Position numbers and translations under genes: made by a program
Notes under the pieces: generated by a model
The model's database searches: none
What the model was told of the DNA's origin: nothing
What the model saw: the letters and a program-made list of their open reading frames with translations, nothing else
Part shown: positions 1-11,696 of the stretch, piece by piece
How positions within the stretch are numbered: the first letter of the stretch is position 1
Layout of the letters: every line of letters starts with the position of its first letter
Assembly (NCBI RefSeq): GCF_028640845.1
Contig: NC_080539.1
Coordinates: forward strand, 157,417,236-157,481,235
Length of the DNA stretch: 64,000 bases
DNA from: Ahaetulla prasina
Lineage: Eukaryota > Chordata > Lepidosauria > Squamata > Colubridae
Direction: 5' to 3'

Positions 1-172
1 TTCCCACCGAAGGTGGTCCCTATTTTTCTACTTGCATTTTTCACATGGTTTCGAACTGCTAGATTGGCAGAAGCTGAGACAAGGAACGGGAGCTCACCCC
101 GATACGCGGCACTAGGGATTCAAACCGCTGAACTGCCGATCTTTTGATCAACAAGCTCAGTGTCTCTTGGAA
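1..172 (-). repeat. tRNA-derived SINE (Sauria-like, BovB-type tail family), partial
   Basis: This is the reverse-strand copy of the SINE seen complete at 12284-12640. The shared blocks are the 'accaccttcggtggga' segment (reverse complement at positions 1-20), the 'agcttctgcca' segment, and a tRNA-like B box (reverse complement 'gattcaaaccgc' near 118). The copy runs off the left window edge, so its 3' tail is not visible. It is diverged from the other copy by scattered substitutions. No gene is implied; it is a pol III-type retroposon. Confidence 0.85.
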
Positions 173-1740
173 ACTTAAGAATTCTTGTGGTATAACTTGC
201 CACAAGTTACCAGAAGCTCTTGTCATCAGGACTTCATTTCAGAGTTAGGGTCAGGCTTGCATAGAAGTCACAACCTTTGACCTGGAAAGGCACTGCCTAA
301 TCTTCAATATATGCAACCTGAGTCTAGATATCAATGATGAAGAAAAGGTAGTTTATGTGCTCTTGAAGATGCTTTTCTGTTGCTTGAAATATTTCAAGGT
401 TGCATTCAAGGAGATATTCTGGTAGACTAACGCTTAAATTAGGTTTTGGGTCTTCCTCCAAAAAGACAGTTCTCTTCTTGCATTTTGTGTAACAAAGTAG
501 CTCTAGCTTGCGTTGAGCAACAGGGCTTTACATAAATGCAGTCAGGGATATAGAAAATGTACAGAAATTCCAAAGCAAAATAATTTCCTAACCTAGAAAT
601 GGCTGAATTCCAATTCCTAGCAGTTTGGTTCTATGGAACAAACCTAAGCCTGACTGATTTTGGCTCCAACTCTGAAGGTGGTCAAGTTAAAGTCCGTCAG
701 TAATGTTTATAGCTATGTGGGGACTTCAGACTAGCTCTCCCAACTCTGAAATAAAGCAATTATTCTCAAATTGTGGGTTTAGTTGCCTTACAACAAGGAC
801 TGGCTCACTCTTGAACTCAGGGATGAGACCTTGTATCTTTTGTGCCATGGGGCACTTCACGAATTTGCAGGCGTAGGCAACCTCACCTAATCTGCACATA
901 TTGGTCCAGCAAACTGAGGTTTATTACCATGCCAGTCTGGTTGTTGTGAGGGTTGGCTTATAAAGGCAGGAATTATTTGATCTTGTTCTCTCTTCTTGAC
1001 CCCTCAAAAATATATATATATATGTCCAGATGATCATTATTGAATTATTTATGTGTGCAAAACAGAGGATGGGGAAGGAGAAAGAAAACTCACGACTACA
1101 AATAATTGGCAACAATATTGTTTCTGTTTGGCCTCTGGAATTCAGCTCAAGATGTTATCTCCAGAGAGCAGTGGGTTCCAGCAGGAGGAATATATTCTAC
1201 TAATGTTTTGTGATGCTTCTTGAGAACAAAGATACCTCAGTCTACAGCTCAAGGAAAGATCATATCTGGGGAGAGTGGAGCAAACGTGGCAAATGAATGC
1301 AATCATTGCTTTTCCACAGGGTGGTGAAAAATTCTGGCAATGGATAGCTTTTTTTTTTTTAATAAAAAAAATCAATGGAAATGGAAAATGATATCATGAA
1401 GCAAGCAGCATAACAGCATGAGGTGATTCAATGTCCAAAGGTCCTCTTACATAGCCATTATGTTCTTTAAAAACATCTTGCAGACTTCTTTTAATGCAGT
1501 GAACGTTCATAGAGAAACCTAAATACAAACTCCATTCTTTCTTCTATGAAGCATCTCAGTCATTTGAACTGAAAATATTTTGAAGTCTTTATTAAATTCT
1601 TCTTACTGGAAAAGCTGCAGAATATAGAGTCCTCTTTTTTTTTTTTTTTGCCTTAAATAGCAGCTGGCAAAAGAGAAAAGGGCAAGAAATTGTTGGACTC
1701 CTCAGGATCTTCCATGCATTGTTTACCTTCAAGCACTGTT
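173..1740. other. No recognised feature
   Basis: I see AT-rich sequence with a short TA run near 1010-1022, a T tract near 1350 and a T tract near 1630-1648. The short open frames here have no recognisable protein content and are broken by ordinary stop density. Confidence 0.5.
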
Positions 1741-2087
1741 CTCTTTCTGTTGACAGACCCTGCGATCTACCTGAGGCGTCTCCAGGTCACACACAGCCTT
1801 CGTTCTTGAAGAGGCTTCAGAGAATGTTGTTTCTGTGGCCTCCACAACCTCAGAACAAATCGCTCAAAAGCCCACCCTGTTCTCAAAAAATTTTCAGAGG
1901 CTCCAAAGGTTGTGCAACACCACACCAAATTCTTATGTGGCTTTTGCAGCCACCAAAAGTTACACAAGAATGGGGTGTGCTTTTGAGAATAGTTGCTGGG
2001 TGTTGATGAAAACTGGCATGTCACTCAAAACGTTGTACTATGTTACCTTTGACAAGCATGCAATAAGTTTGCCATCACTGCGCTAGT
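1741..2087. other. Unassigned repeat-like segment, possible MITE right end
   Basis: The segment ends with 'gtttgccatcactg', which matches the right end of the CAGTGATGG hAT-MITE family at 52056-52261. I cannot find a matching left end or a target duplication. The overlapping open frames on both strands have no recognisable product. Confidence 0.25.
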
Positions 2088-2095
2088 GCTTAAGG

Positions 2096-2282
2096 CAGGG
2101 TCCCCAATCCCCATTCCATGGACCAATACTGATCCATGGTCTGTTGGAAACCAGGCCGCACAAACAGCAGGCGAGCCTGTGAACCTTCATTTGTGCACAC
2201 ACAGCATCTAGGTTGGGTGTGCGAAACCACTGTCGCCGCCACCCACCACAAGTCCATGTAGCCAAAAGGTTGGGAACCACTA
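2096..2282 (+). mobile_element. hAT/Charlie-like non-autonomous DNA transposon (187 bp)
   Basis: The element starts CAGGGTCCCCAAT and ends AGGTTGGGAACCACTA, imperfect terminal inverted repeats of hAT type. It is flanked by an 8-bp target duplication with one mismatch (GCTTAAGG at 2088-2095, GGTTAAGG at 2283-2290). The inner text about a 'ccatggaccaatactgatccatgg' palindrome and 'aaaccaggccgcacaaacagcagg' resembles a Charlie-type family common in amniotes. There is no transposase. Confidence 0.75.
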
Positions 2283-2290
2283 GGTTAAGG

Positions 2291-2495
2291 CACCAGGATG
2301 GAAGCCAGGGAGTAATGAGTTCTAATCCTGCCTTAGGCAGAAAAGCTGACTGAGGGACCTTGGGCCAGTCACTCTCTCTTAGCCCATCCCACCTCACAAG
2401 GTTTCTGTTATGGAGAAAAAAGGGGGAAGGAATATTAGGTATGTTTGCCACTTTCACTTATTTCTATAAACAATAAAGGTGGGATAAATAAGTAA
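2291..2495 (+). repeat. tRNA-derived SINE with CORE/MIR-like middle
   Basis: A B-box-like 'gagttctaatcc' is followed by 'gaccttgggccagtcactctct', a central motif of MIR/CORE-type SINEs. The tail 'aataaaggtgggataaataagtaaatt' is typical of SINEs mobilised by CR1/L2-type LINEs. It abuts the hAT copy on its left, so that element probably landed in the SINE's 5' part. The family name is uncertain. Confidence 0.6.
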
Positions 2496-3290
2496 ATTAA
2501 ATATGTCCTCTGTCTTGGCTGCAGATGTTCAATAATTTACTTATCCAATGGCAGTCCATTGAAACTCCCTTTTCTATCGCAGCAGGGTACAAGATGAATA
2601 CTGGAAGATAATTATGTACTTATTTCATTGTCTATTTCTGATGCTTCGATGTAGGTACAAGTCAAAGGTGGCTTGCAGCTGAGCATTGCAAGATGAATAT
2701 CTAAAGGCAGACACAGTAACCAACATACAAGAATATAATAGGAAGACCAGCAGCATTAAAACGGCTTCCTTGGTAGTTTAAAAGGATCAGGTTCATAGGA
2801 TAATGAAAAGAACATCATGTTACAGTAAATTTAAAGAAGATTAGAATAATGACAGTGCACAAAGCATCTGGATATATGGATCCTGATCTGTATAAAATCC
2901 AGAGCACATGTGGCTGATACGTGAAATGCTGTTCCTGGGACGATGTAATGGAAAACCGGGAAATGCATTAATCTGACCTGGGTGACCTTACCAAATGAGA
3001 TCAAAAAAAGTATAGCTGGAACTGAATGCCTCTACTGGAAATGATTACTTTTCTTTCATTTAAAGGAAAAGGAAAGGCTATGACATAATTTAATAAACAA
3101 ATGCCGGCAATTTCAAAAACATTTTCTTGTGGTGAGGATCATCTTGGGAGATAAAAGTTGCAGTTCATAAAATGCTGGAAAAGTTCATCCACATTCATCA
3201 AAAATGTATTTTTTTCAATGTGCTAGTCGGTACAATAAAAATGGATTTATCTGTTTATCTATTCTACCATTGTGTCAGCAAAACGTAATA
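2496..3290. other. No recognised feature
   Basis: Ordinary AT-rich sequence without a recognisable repeat, RNA or coding segment. Confidence 0.5.
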
Positions 3291-3294
3291 CCAC

Positions 3295-3323
3295 GCGCAC
3301 ACACACACACACACACACACACA
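3295..3323. repeat. (CA)n microsatellite
   Basis: An uninterrupted AC dinucleotide run read directly from the sequence. Confidence 0.95.
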
Positions 3324-3473
3324 TCCCTATGTATGTAAGCTTTGATGACTTTCCAAAATAGTAAAAGAAAAAAAGAAAAACCAACCCCAAATTCCTGAGG
3401 ATTGTGGGAAGAATAAAAATATGACATGGTGTTAGAATAAATTACTGGCAAACTATTCTAAGTTGGTAAGTCC

Positions 3474-3500
3474 TGTATATATATATATATATATATATAT
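3474..3500. repeat. (TA)n array at the left edge of the Penelope pair
   Basis: A TA dinucleotide run immediately left of the reverse-strand Penelope terminus. A longer TA array lies on the far side at 4925-5029. The pair therefore sits inside, or has created, a TA tract. Confidence 0.9.
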
Positions 3501-4487
3501 TTGTTTTCTGAGGTTTTCGCGGGTGTTTGTATGTAGATCTTTGGTTATTCAGGTTTTCTCCCGCGTAAAATTGGAAGTGTCTTGGCGACGTTTCGACGAA
3601 GTCTCATTCGTCATCTTCAGGCTTTAGCTTCGTGCTTCTGGGAGCAATGTGGGATTGCAGCTGTTTCTTCCTTTTTAACTGCTAGCGGGGGTTTGAACTG
3701 ATTGGGTGGGAACTTGGCTGTGCTCTGATTGGATGGGGTGTTTTTTTGTGCTCTGATTGGCTGGGGGTGTGTCCTGTGTGGGTGGGGGCTTGGTTGTGCT
3801 CAGATTAGTCTGATTTGCAGGGGGATTTGAGCTGGTGAGCTGCATTGCTGTTGTTTGGCTTCGTGTTTGTGGTCGTGCTACATCTTCATAGTGGGTGTCA
3901 GTCTGCTGCATGTATGGATTGGAGGGGTTTGAAATGGCTAATGTTGCAGCTGCGGTCTGGCTTCTGGTCCTTGGTCGTGCTTCCTGATCAGTGTGGGTTT
4001 GGGTCTGCTTTCTGGGTGGATGTGTGGTGGTGACATCCTGTGTGGACCTCGTGAGTGTGGGTCTGGTGTCATTCCTCGTGTTAGGGACTCGTTTGTCAAT
4101 AAGGGCGGGTTTCCAAATGGCTGGTAGGCGGGAGGTATCATCTCGTTTGTTCATGCTGTGTGGGCGTTTTTCTATCTCAATGGCTTCTCTGATTATTCTG
4201 TTGTTAAAGTGTTCAGTTTTGGCGATAGTTCTGGTCTTTTTAAAGTCAATATCGTGTCCTGTGGCTTTAAGGTGTTGGACCAGGGAAGAAGTTGGTTCCT
4301 CTTTTTTGACTGAGTTCTTGTGTTCTTCAATGCGTGCACTTATTCTTCTGTTGGTTTGTCCGATGTATGTGGTGGGGCAGGCGGTGCATGGGATTTCATA
4401 TACTCCTTGATTTTCTAACTCAATTTTGTCTTTGGGGTTTCTTAGGATGGTGGATATTTTTTGGTTTGAGCTGGTGAGCTGCTGTAT
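3501..4487 (-). mobile_element. Penelope-like element (PLE), 5'-truncated, GIY-YIG endonuclease end
   Basis: On the reverse strand the 298-codon frame 3675-4571 encodes the C-terminal part of a PLE polyprotein. It has GVYEIPC...YIGQTNRR, the GIY-YIG nuclease core preceded by a CxxC cysteine pair (CTAC), then EEHK and FNNRIIREAIEIEK, matching later conserved positions of the fold. After it comes a long Thr/Pro/Gln-rich C-terminal tail. PLE proteins join a reverse transcriptase to such a nuclease, but the RT part is missing here, so this is a truncated copy. The first roughly 28 codons of the frame are contributed by the inverted partner. The 3' terminal part (3501-3640) holds a hammerhead-like motif. 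Confidence 0.85.
3573..3638 (-). ncRNA. Hammerhead-ribozyme-like motif in PLE terminus (copy 1)
   Basis: On the reverse strand, CTGAAGA (3614-3620) fits the first conserved box CUGANGA. It is followed by GACGAA-loop-TTCGTC, a perfect 6-bp stem II, then GAAA (3591-3594) and CGTC (3587-3590). A and C after the GAA box and the following G and U leave room for only a minimal stem III before the C cleavage position, as reported for hammerheads of Penelope-like elements, where dimer action is proposed. A stem I is possible between GAAG (5' side) and CTTC (3' side) plus GC/GC next to the core. Cleavage activity is inferred, not shown. Confidence 0.65.
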
Positions 4488-5125
<638 letters not shown>

Positions 5126-6318
5126 ATTGGCTGAACATAGGTGAAACTGGTTACAGTCTGAATAAAAATACAAAATTTATTTGAAATATGTAGCTGCCGT
5201 TAACAAAATCACAGCAGCTTCTATGTTTGGGATTCATGTTAGCATCCCGATCAACTACCATTCTCTACCTTACCACTTGCCAAAATTTCTAGGATCTGCA
5301 GCCACTTTCATCTCTTGAGCTGTATGACAATGCTTGCCATTCTCGAGGAAACAGCTGCTTCAGCTGACCAATAAAATAAAAATCCAGATTTAGCATCTCC
5401 AAAATCAAAATCATGAGCAGAAGCATGTAAAGTCACACACGTTCGTCAGCTATTCAGGTTTCTATCAATCCCATTCAATTAATATTTGGGACCAAGTGTT
5501 TTATACCTGTGAACTCCCTGAATTAAGAGAATGCCAGCATCCCTGCGGAGGCTAACCATCCGTGCAATGATCAGGCTACTTCAAAAGCTGGATAGAGTGA
5601 TCCTCAATAACAAAGTAGTAGAGGGTATCAGTGGCTATTGAGTCATCTCCTTGAGGTTTTGGAAGCACAAGCATTAGCAGTAGAAATTTCAAAGACATTG
5701 CTATATTTTCCGAAAATGTCCTTAGCAGCATCAAAATATCCACAATATGTTCCTACTTCTAAAGAAGAATTATTATTTTTCTCATTCAACTTGACACTTG
5801 CACTACGCTACAAAAAAAAAAGGTTTAAAGTTTCCAATGTTATTCTGAGTGTTTTAAAGATCATTTAAGAAAAGAGAAGTTGGGTGAGTGATCATCATAG
5901 TGAAAAAAGCAGAATTCTTGTGATCAATAAAAGGGGAAGAAAAAAACCAAGAAAATATATAAAGAAAATATTGTGGATTAAATTGGATATTTTATTTCCT
6001 CAGTAGTTAGAATCACATAATTAAAAAGAGACATATGAACAACTGAGTCCACTACCCTTTTAATGCAGGAATCCAAATTAAGGTATCCCATACAGATGAC
6101 TTTCTGGACTCTACTTAAACACATCCAATAAAGTGGAGTTTACCAGCTCTCTGGTAATTGATTGTTCTCCTGAACCATACATGTCTTATTAACAGGAAGT
6201 TTTTCCTAACATTCAATTGGAATTGGCCTTCCTGTAATTTGAATCCATTATTCATTCTCCTTCATTCTGGAATAATACAGAACACATCTTGGTTTCTTCT
6301 AGATGACATCCTTTCAGG
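5126..6318. other. No recognised feature
   Basis: No repeat, RNA or coding segment recognised. Open frames of 60-80 codons show no domain. Confidence 0.5.
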
Positions 6319-6657
6319 CAGTGGTGGGTTTCAACATTTTTTACTACCGGTTCTGTGTGGCTTGGGCATGGCATGGCTTGGTGGACGTGGCTTGGTGGGC
6401 GTGGCATGGCATGGCTTGGTGGACGTGGCTTGGTGGGCGTGGCAGGGGAAGGATACTGTAAAATCTCCATTTCCACCCCACTCCAGGGAAAGGTTACTGC
6501 AAAATCCCTATTTCCTCCCAATCAGCTGGGACTCGGGAGACAGAGAATAGATGGGGGCGGGGGCAGTCAGAATTTTTACTACCGGTTCTCTGAACTACTC
6601 AAAATTTCCGCTACCGATTCTCCAAAACTGGTCAGAACCTGCTGAAACTCACCTCTG
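6319..6657 (+). mobile_element. CAGTGGTGGG hAT-type MITE, copy A1 (339 bp)
   Basis: The ends are CAGTGGTGGG and CACCTCTG. An 8-bp duplication flanks it with one mismatch (CTTTCAGG at 6311-6318, CTTTCAGA at 6658-6665). Inside are 'tactaccggttctgtg', repeated 'gtggcttggtgggcgtgg' units, 'ggaaggatactg' units and a right part with 'ctaccggttctc'. It has no transposase, so it would have moved by a hAT transposase supplied in trans. Confidence 0.85.
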
Positions 6658-7724
6658 CTTTCAGATTTGAAAATAACTATCATATCACCCCTCAATGTTC
6701 TTTAGACATATCCAGCTTCTTCTGTCTCTTTCCTTAGAGCTTGTCTTCACCTATCTGAAATTTGTCTAGTTCTATTTCTGCTGCCATTCTACCATTTTTA
6801 AAAAGTATTTTCACTCTTCAAACCTATCTGGTAAGGTTGCATCTACTGGTGTGAGAGACGCAGTATCAAAATGAATAACTTTTGCTACCTGTACTTCACT
6901 TTGATTTTTCTTTTTCTTTTTTAGTTTCTAAGGTAGAAACGGTATTTTTGTTCATATGATGATGTTACCGGAAGGTCAGTTTAGAAACATTCATTTTTTC
7001 TTCCCCTTATCCTCTTTTAGGTGATGAAAGTTATGTAGTACAAAATACAGACGCAGATCTGTTTTTGCTCTTTTTATTGACAAAATAGTTGGAATATAGG
7101 TTGCAAATATTGTTGCAAATATAGGTTGCAAAGAATCGTCAAGTTTGTTGTTCAATTTCGATAGCACAGTCTTTGGATGCTCTGAGGCTTTTCCAGTCCT
7201 AAGGCCATAAATTGTTCTTTCTGCCACTACATTTAGCCCTTTCAGTCTTATAACGGAATAAACAGTCATTTTATTCAGTGATGCAGATTTCATTCTAGGC
7301 TGCAGTTAAACTCAGAAGGTTTGGCAGAATGACCTAAATGACCTGGTTTAACACAACACACTACAACTCTGAAAAAAAGAGAGCTGCTATAGTGGAATAT
7401 ATGAAAACTGTAAATACCGATATCATAGAAAAGTTTAATGATCAATGCTTTATTTCTATTCATTTATTATGATGTAGATATAAATACAAAAATAAATTGG
7501 TTTTATGCAGCCAAGTTGGCACTGACTCTTAGTATTGATATATTTTTCTCCCTGGCAAGCTGTCCCTCATCTGATAGTTCAAGTGAACCCATTGTAACTA
7601 GTTGTTGCTCATCCCTCTTCTTTTTCTTCTTCTACCTTTCCCAGAATTAGAACCTTCTCCAGATAGGAAGATAGATAGATCTCCCCACACAGACATACAT
7701 CAATATACTTCATACTTCATAAGG
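6658..7724. other. No recognised feature
   Basis: AT-rich sequence. A 100-codon reverse-strand frame (6991-7293) shows no recognisable motif and I do not treat it as a gene. Confidence 0.45.
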
Positions 7725-7973
7725 CTCAGGCTGTAAGAAGCCTGTTATTAAAACACAGCTGCCTGCAATTACTGCAGGTTCTAGTCCCACCAGGTCCAAG
7801 GTTGACTCAGCCTTCCATCCTTTATAAGGTAGGTAAAATGAGGACCCAGATTGTTGGGGGGGCAATAAGTTGACTTTGTAAATATACAAATAGAATGAGA
7901 CTATTGCCTTAACACTGTAAGCCGCCCTGAGTCTTCGGAGAAGGGCGGGATATAAATGTAAATAAATAAATTA
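7725..7973 (+). repeat. tRNA-derived SINE with LINE-type hairpin tail
   Basis: The B-box-like 'ggttctagtcccacc' and the body 'ggttgactcagccttccatcc...aaaatgaggacccagattgttggggg' match the SINEs at 33921 and 47023. The 3' tail instead reads 'gccgccctgagtcttcgg...gggcgggatataaatg', which is the tail of the LINE at 54120-54592. It ends in an AAAT-rich run. Confidence 0.8.
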
Positions 7974-8104
7974 AATGCTGCTGAGACTTGAAAGCTTAAG
8001 TTATCATATAACTTGAGACACCCACCATTTTGTCCCAAGAACAAGAATCCTGTGAGGCAACTTGCACTAAGAAATGGGAATGTGCTGATGTCATTAGGGA
8101 ATTG

Positions 8105-8278
8105 CATTATTTATTTATTTATTTATTTTGTCACAACAATATATGTTAAGTATCATACAAAAAGATTATATAGTATATAAACATATACATGAGTAAATAT
8201 TAGGAGGTATAAGCATATATAAATATAGGAAGAAGAAAAGAAAAACAATAGGACAGGAACGGTAGGCACGTTTTTGCA
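8105..8278 (-). mobile_element. L2-like LINE 3' end (5'-truncated)
   Basis: The reverse complement of 'gacaaaataaataaataaata' preceded by 'aggacaggaacggtaggcacg' in the other orientation. Same family as 14040-14699 and 60168-60764, but only the 3' UTR remains. Confidence 0.7.
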
Positions 8279-8475
8279 TGATCAATCAGGAACTTGAAGT
8301 TGGGTTTAACTCAACTAACTTAGTCATAATACTACAGAATCATTTGTAAATAGCAGGATTTTTTTTTTGTTCCAAAGTGAACCTCTATTTAGAAGAATCA
8401 CTGCAAACATAAAGAAAAACATAAGACTTTAGTAAGAGTTTAGTAAGAGTTTGTTTTGGGCAGGTTTTATAGTCT

Positions 8476-8538
8476 TACACACTGTAAGCTGCCCTGAGTC
8501 TTCGGAGAAGGGCGGGATATAAATGTAAATAAAAAAAA
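8476..8538 (+). mobile_element. LINE/SINE 3'-tail remnant with hairpin
   Basis: 'Cactgtaagctgccctgag...gaagggcgggatataaatg' followed by A-rich sequence. This is the tail module alone; the body is absent or unrecognisable. Confidence 0.65.
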
Positions 8539-8539
8539 A

Positions 8540-9320
8540 CAAAAAACTGTTTTTTTACTCTTTTTTTTGGGGTGTATTTTAGTATCAAGACATGCCCACC
8601 TTTAAAAAAAAACATTTTTTCCAAAATAATTTTTTAGTTCTTTTTTCACTGAAAAATGGTGGCAGTCATTTTCAGTTCACACAGAATCCTCATTAATCAT
8701 CACAATTAAAGAATGCTATTAATATTAAGCAAAGCTTCTAATTTGGATAAAACCGCCATCTGTGCTTAGTTGAAAGTGGAAGTGAATGAGTCCTTCTGAT
8801 CTCATCATACAGGGAGAAGACACCAGAGGAAGAAAACAGGTTTAAATGTATATAAAACAGAAAATCTTTTCTGTTTCACATGCCCCTTCAACAAGAGACC
8901 AGCTATTATCCTAAATTTCTAGTCTAGGGCAATCAAGGCAGCCACATAAAACATAAATAAGTAAGGCAGCTGGGCAATTAAAACATAATTAAATGCATAA
9001 ATCAATATTTCATTGCATAAAAATCCAGATGAGGATAGCTGAGCAAACCTGACCCACTCAAACCATGCTCCATGATATCTAAGAGCAGTAGACCCAGGAG
9101 CAAAGCCACCAGCTGCTGATAATTTGTCTGCATGCTCCAAGAACAGGTTCACAGTTGTAGAACAAATCTCTCCTTGCTCATGGCTGAGCGATCCTTTAGT
9201 CATCTGTATGGCAATATGCACAGGCTAATTGGAATAGTTCTCCCCCACCCTCCCTTGCCCATTCTAGAAGGACGTCCACATCTATTTCAAAATATGGGGA
9301 ACGTATTGTCCAATGGTATG
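8540..9320. other. No recognised feature
   Basis: Contains A and T tracts near 8520-8620. No repeat family or coding segment recognised. Confidence 0.5.
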
Positions 9321-9328
9321 TTCTAGAT

Positions 9329-10111
9329 CAGGGGTCACCAACCTTTCGGACCTCAGGGACCACTAAATTCATAATTTTAAATCCCATAGACCACTAATAT
9401 GATCTGCCTAATGACTGGCTGGGTGGTCGTGGCTAGGTGGTCTTGTGACTGGGTGGGCATGGCCAACTCGATGTCACTCATGTTGAGGAGTGCCTCGCCA
9501 GCCTCTATTCGCCCCTCACCCCCCAGCCACTCCTCACCTCCCCGCCCTGGTTCCTTAGGGCCCCAATGGCAAGCAGTTGTTGGAGCTAAGCAGCCATCAC
9601 GAGAAAGAGTTGGCAGAACAGCTAAGGTCAAATTGGATCTGAATGAGAAGGAAGCTAAGTAGAAGCACCTCATTGAGGACTATGAGCATAGGCTTTCCAA
9701 GTAGAGGGAAGATTTGCAGGAGTGCAAGACCAGGTACCGGCGCCAGGAGGCTTAGCGGGCTTAGATGGTCAGTCAGTTCCATGCCATGATGCAGTCCCAC
9801 TGGAACAAGGCCCTCCGGCTCTTCACCAACAACGGCACTTCCCTCCAGCCTTTGCCCAAAGCCCCACACCAGAAGGCTGAAGCAGACCCCAAGTCAGAAT
9901 TTCTGTCCCCCTCTGACCCACACAAAAAGACCCCGAAGGGGGAGACTCTCTGTAGCAACACTAACGTTCATTGCACGTATCTATCCCAGGAGCTGTAGTT
10001 TGAGGACTCCTGTTTAGTGCAATCTAAAAAATGCAAATAATTTTTCTACGGACCACCAAAATTTTATTGCGGACCACCAGTGGCCCATGGACCACCAGTT
10101 GGTGACCACTG
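9329..10111 (+). mobile_element. Non-autonomous hAT element carrying a host gene fragment (783 bp)
   Basis: The ends are CAGGGGTCACCAACC and GTTGGTGACCACTG, imperfect inverted repeats. A perfect 8-bp duplication TTCTAGAT flanks it at 9321-9328 and 10112-10119. The outer roughly 90 bp on the left and 90 bp on the right match the 177-bp internal-deletion-type copy at 58581-58757 in reverse orientation. The middle (about 9410-10000) is absent from that copy. It holds a GTGGGCATGGCC-type module and then a pseudogene-like coding segment. There is no transposase. Confidence 0.85.
9553..9998 (+). pseudogene. Captured C-terminal fragment of a coiled-coil host gene, broken
   Basis: From about 9620 one frame runs to a TAG at 9996-9998 and reads as a real protein. 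It has an acidic/basic heptad-like stretch (KHLIEDYEHRLSK, REDLQECKTRYRRQEA), then MVSQFHAMMQSHWNKALRLF, then a Pro/Ser-rich tail ending THVHC-like text (NTNVHCTYLSQEL). Four internal TAG stops (after EAK, LSK, QEA and RA) lie in the coiled coil, each where glutamine CAG would fit. Upstream, about 20 more codons (KQLLELSS..., EKELAEQL) lie in a different frame, so there is also a frameshift near 9615. The parent gene is not identified with confidence; a centrosomal coiled-coil protein such as centrobin is one unverified guess. It sits wholly within the hAT element. Confidence 0.6.
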
Positions 10112-10119
10112 TTCTAGAT

Positions 10120-10464
10120 CATCTCTGCAGTGGCAGAGCCTTGTCAATTTTGTCTGGGCTTGGAAGCTATGGAGAACTGGAACTGATAGGGAGAGCACAA
10201 GGGAATACCAGGAGTGTAGGCTAGACTGGGCTCTCAAGAAAAAATTGTGTAAGAAGACAAAAGCAAACTACTTCCTTACACCTGCCAAGGAAATTGCACA
10301 AAGTCAATATTGATTAGAGAGACACTATCTGCTAGTTGAATGGTCCTAAAATATTGGCAGAAGACTTTGGAGAAGACTCTAATGTCAGGAAAGGTAAAAG
10401 GAAAGAGAAAAAGAAGATGACCAACAGCAAGATTCAAACCTTCTTTTTCTTTCATTTCCATTTC
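10120..10464. other. No recognised feature
   Basis: No recognisable repeat or coding segment between the hAT element and the LINE remnant. Confidence 0.45.
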
Positions 10465-10860
10465 CATTCACATCAATGTCCTACCTGTCAATGACTACTT
10501 CAACTTCAACCGTAATAATACACAGGCAAAAAATAGATACAAATTCAAAGTAAACCGCTCCAAACTCGATTGTGGAAAATACGACTTCAGCGACAGAGTG
10601 GTCAATGCCTGGAATGCACTACCTGGCTCTGGTTTCTTTCCCAAATCCCCAAAACTTTAATTTTAGACTGCCTACTGCTGACCTCACCCCATTCCTAAGA
10701 GGTCTGTAAGGGGCGTGCATAAGCGCATCAATGTGCCTACCATCCCTGTCCTACTGTTCCCATTTATTTGTACCCTTACCTTGTATTCATAATCATGTTT
10801 ATACTTATATCTGTTATGTTATGCATGTTTGACAAATAAATAAATAAAAAGAAATAAAAA
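10465..10860 (+). mobile_element. L2-like LINE, C-terminal ORF end and 3' UTR
   Basis: Translation gives VLPVNDYFNFNRNNT, then YDFSDRVVNAWNALP, the conserved C-terminal end of this LINE family, broken by small indels after the ALP motif. The 3' UTR follows ('aaggggcgtgcataag', 'cctgtcctactgtt') with an AAATAAATAAAT tail. It is 5'-truncated. Confidence 0.75.
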
Positions 10861-11511
10861 AAAGATGGATAAACTCAGTTACATTGGTGACTGATGATTG
10901 GTGAACATTGGGAGACCTGAAAGAATGTGTTAGGGAGAGATCTTCATGCATAAAATCTATGTGGTCACTAGGAATCAAAACAACTTGATGGCACATCAAC
11001 GTCACCAGACTTATGTAAATATACAGTAATTATACTTTAGTCATCAAATTTCCACTCTCGTATAAATAAAAAAGATTCATGCTGATAAAGTAGTAAAGAT
11101 GTGTATAGAAAATTTTATTCATTCCCATTCCATGAATGGGCACCTCCAGCTTCAGAGAAATCATCTAGTTTATATTCTGGATGGATTTCCTCGCACCTTG
11201 GAATTATAATTTATAATTATTACTGAGCTGCCTCTCATAGGTTTATACATGCCTGGGAACATTATTTTTTTTTTTAAAAAAATCTATGTCCATTGTATTT
11301 TCAGTTCTACCGAATGAATGTTTACCTGGTCTCCTGTGAAAACTAAGCAATTAGCTATGGTGCCCAAAAGGAATTGTGATGTATGTTTTCCAAACATAGC
11401 AACTCTATGCGCCATAAAACAAACCGTTTTTAAAAGTCAGATTTAGAAACAGTTTGCGGTAGAGGATATAAGTTTTCTGCTCAAAGAAAAGAAGTCAAAA
11501 GTGAAAATTCA
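10861..11511. other. No recognised feature
   Basis: No recognisable repeat or gene; one short T/A tract near 11265-11282. Confidence 0.45.
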
Positions 11512-11519
11512 CTTTGCAT

Positions 11520-11620
11520 CAGTGGTGGGTTGCCCCCGGTAGAACCGGTAGTAAAACCGGTGGGAGGCATGCACGTTCCTGTTGTAAACTTGTAGTAAAA
11601 GTAAGTAGAACCCACCTCTG
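11520..11620. mobile_element. CAGTGGTGGG hAT-type MITE, copy A2 (101 bp, shortest)
   Basis: CAGTGGTGGG...CCCACCTCTG flanked by a perfect 8-bp duplication CTTTGCAT (11512-11519 and 11621-11628). Most of the usual interior is missing, leaving only the 'gtagaaccggtagtaaaaccgg' core and a novel short middle. Confidence 0.85.
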
Positions 11621-11696
11621 CTTTGCATGCCAAAATAGGTTATCAGATCTCTCTGTTCCCAGGAATTTATGGTTGCAGATGGTTTCTTATGTACCT

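Noticed and set aside
6355..6645. Frames with repeated Gly-Trp-Leu-Val or His-Ala-Met-Pro text
   Set aside because: They are translations of the 'gtggcttggtgggcgtgg' units of the CAGTGGTGGG MITE and recur in its other copies.
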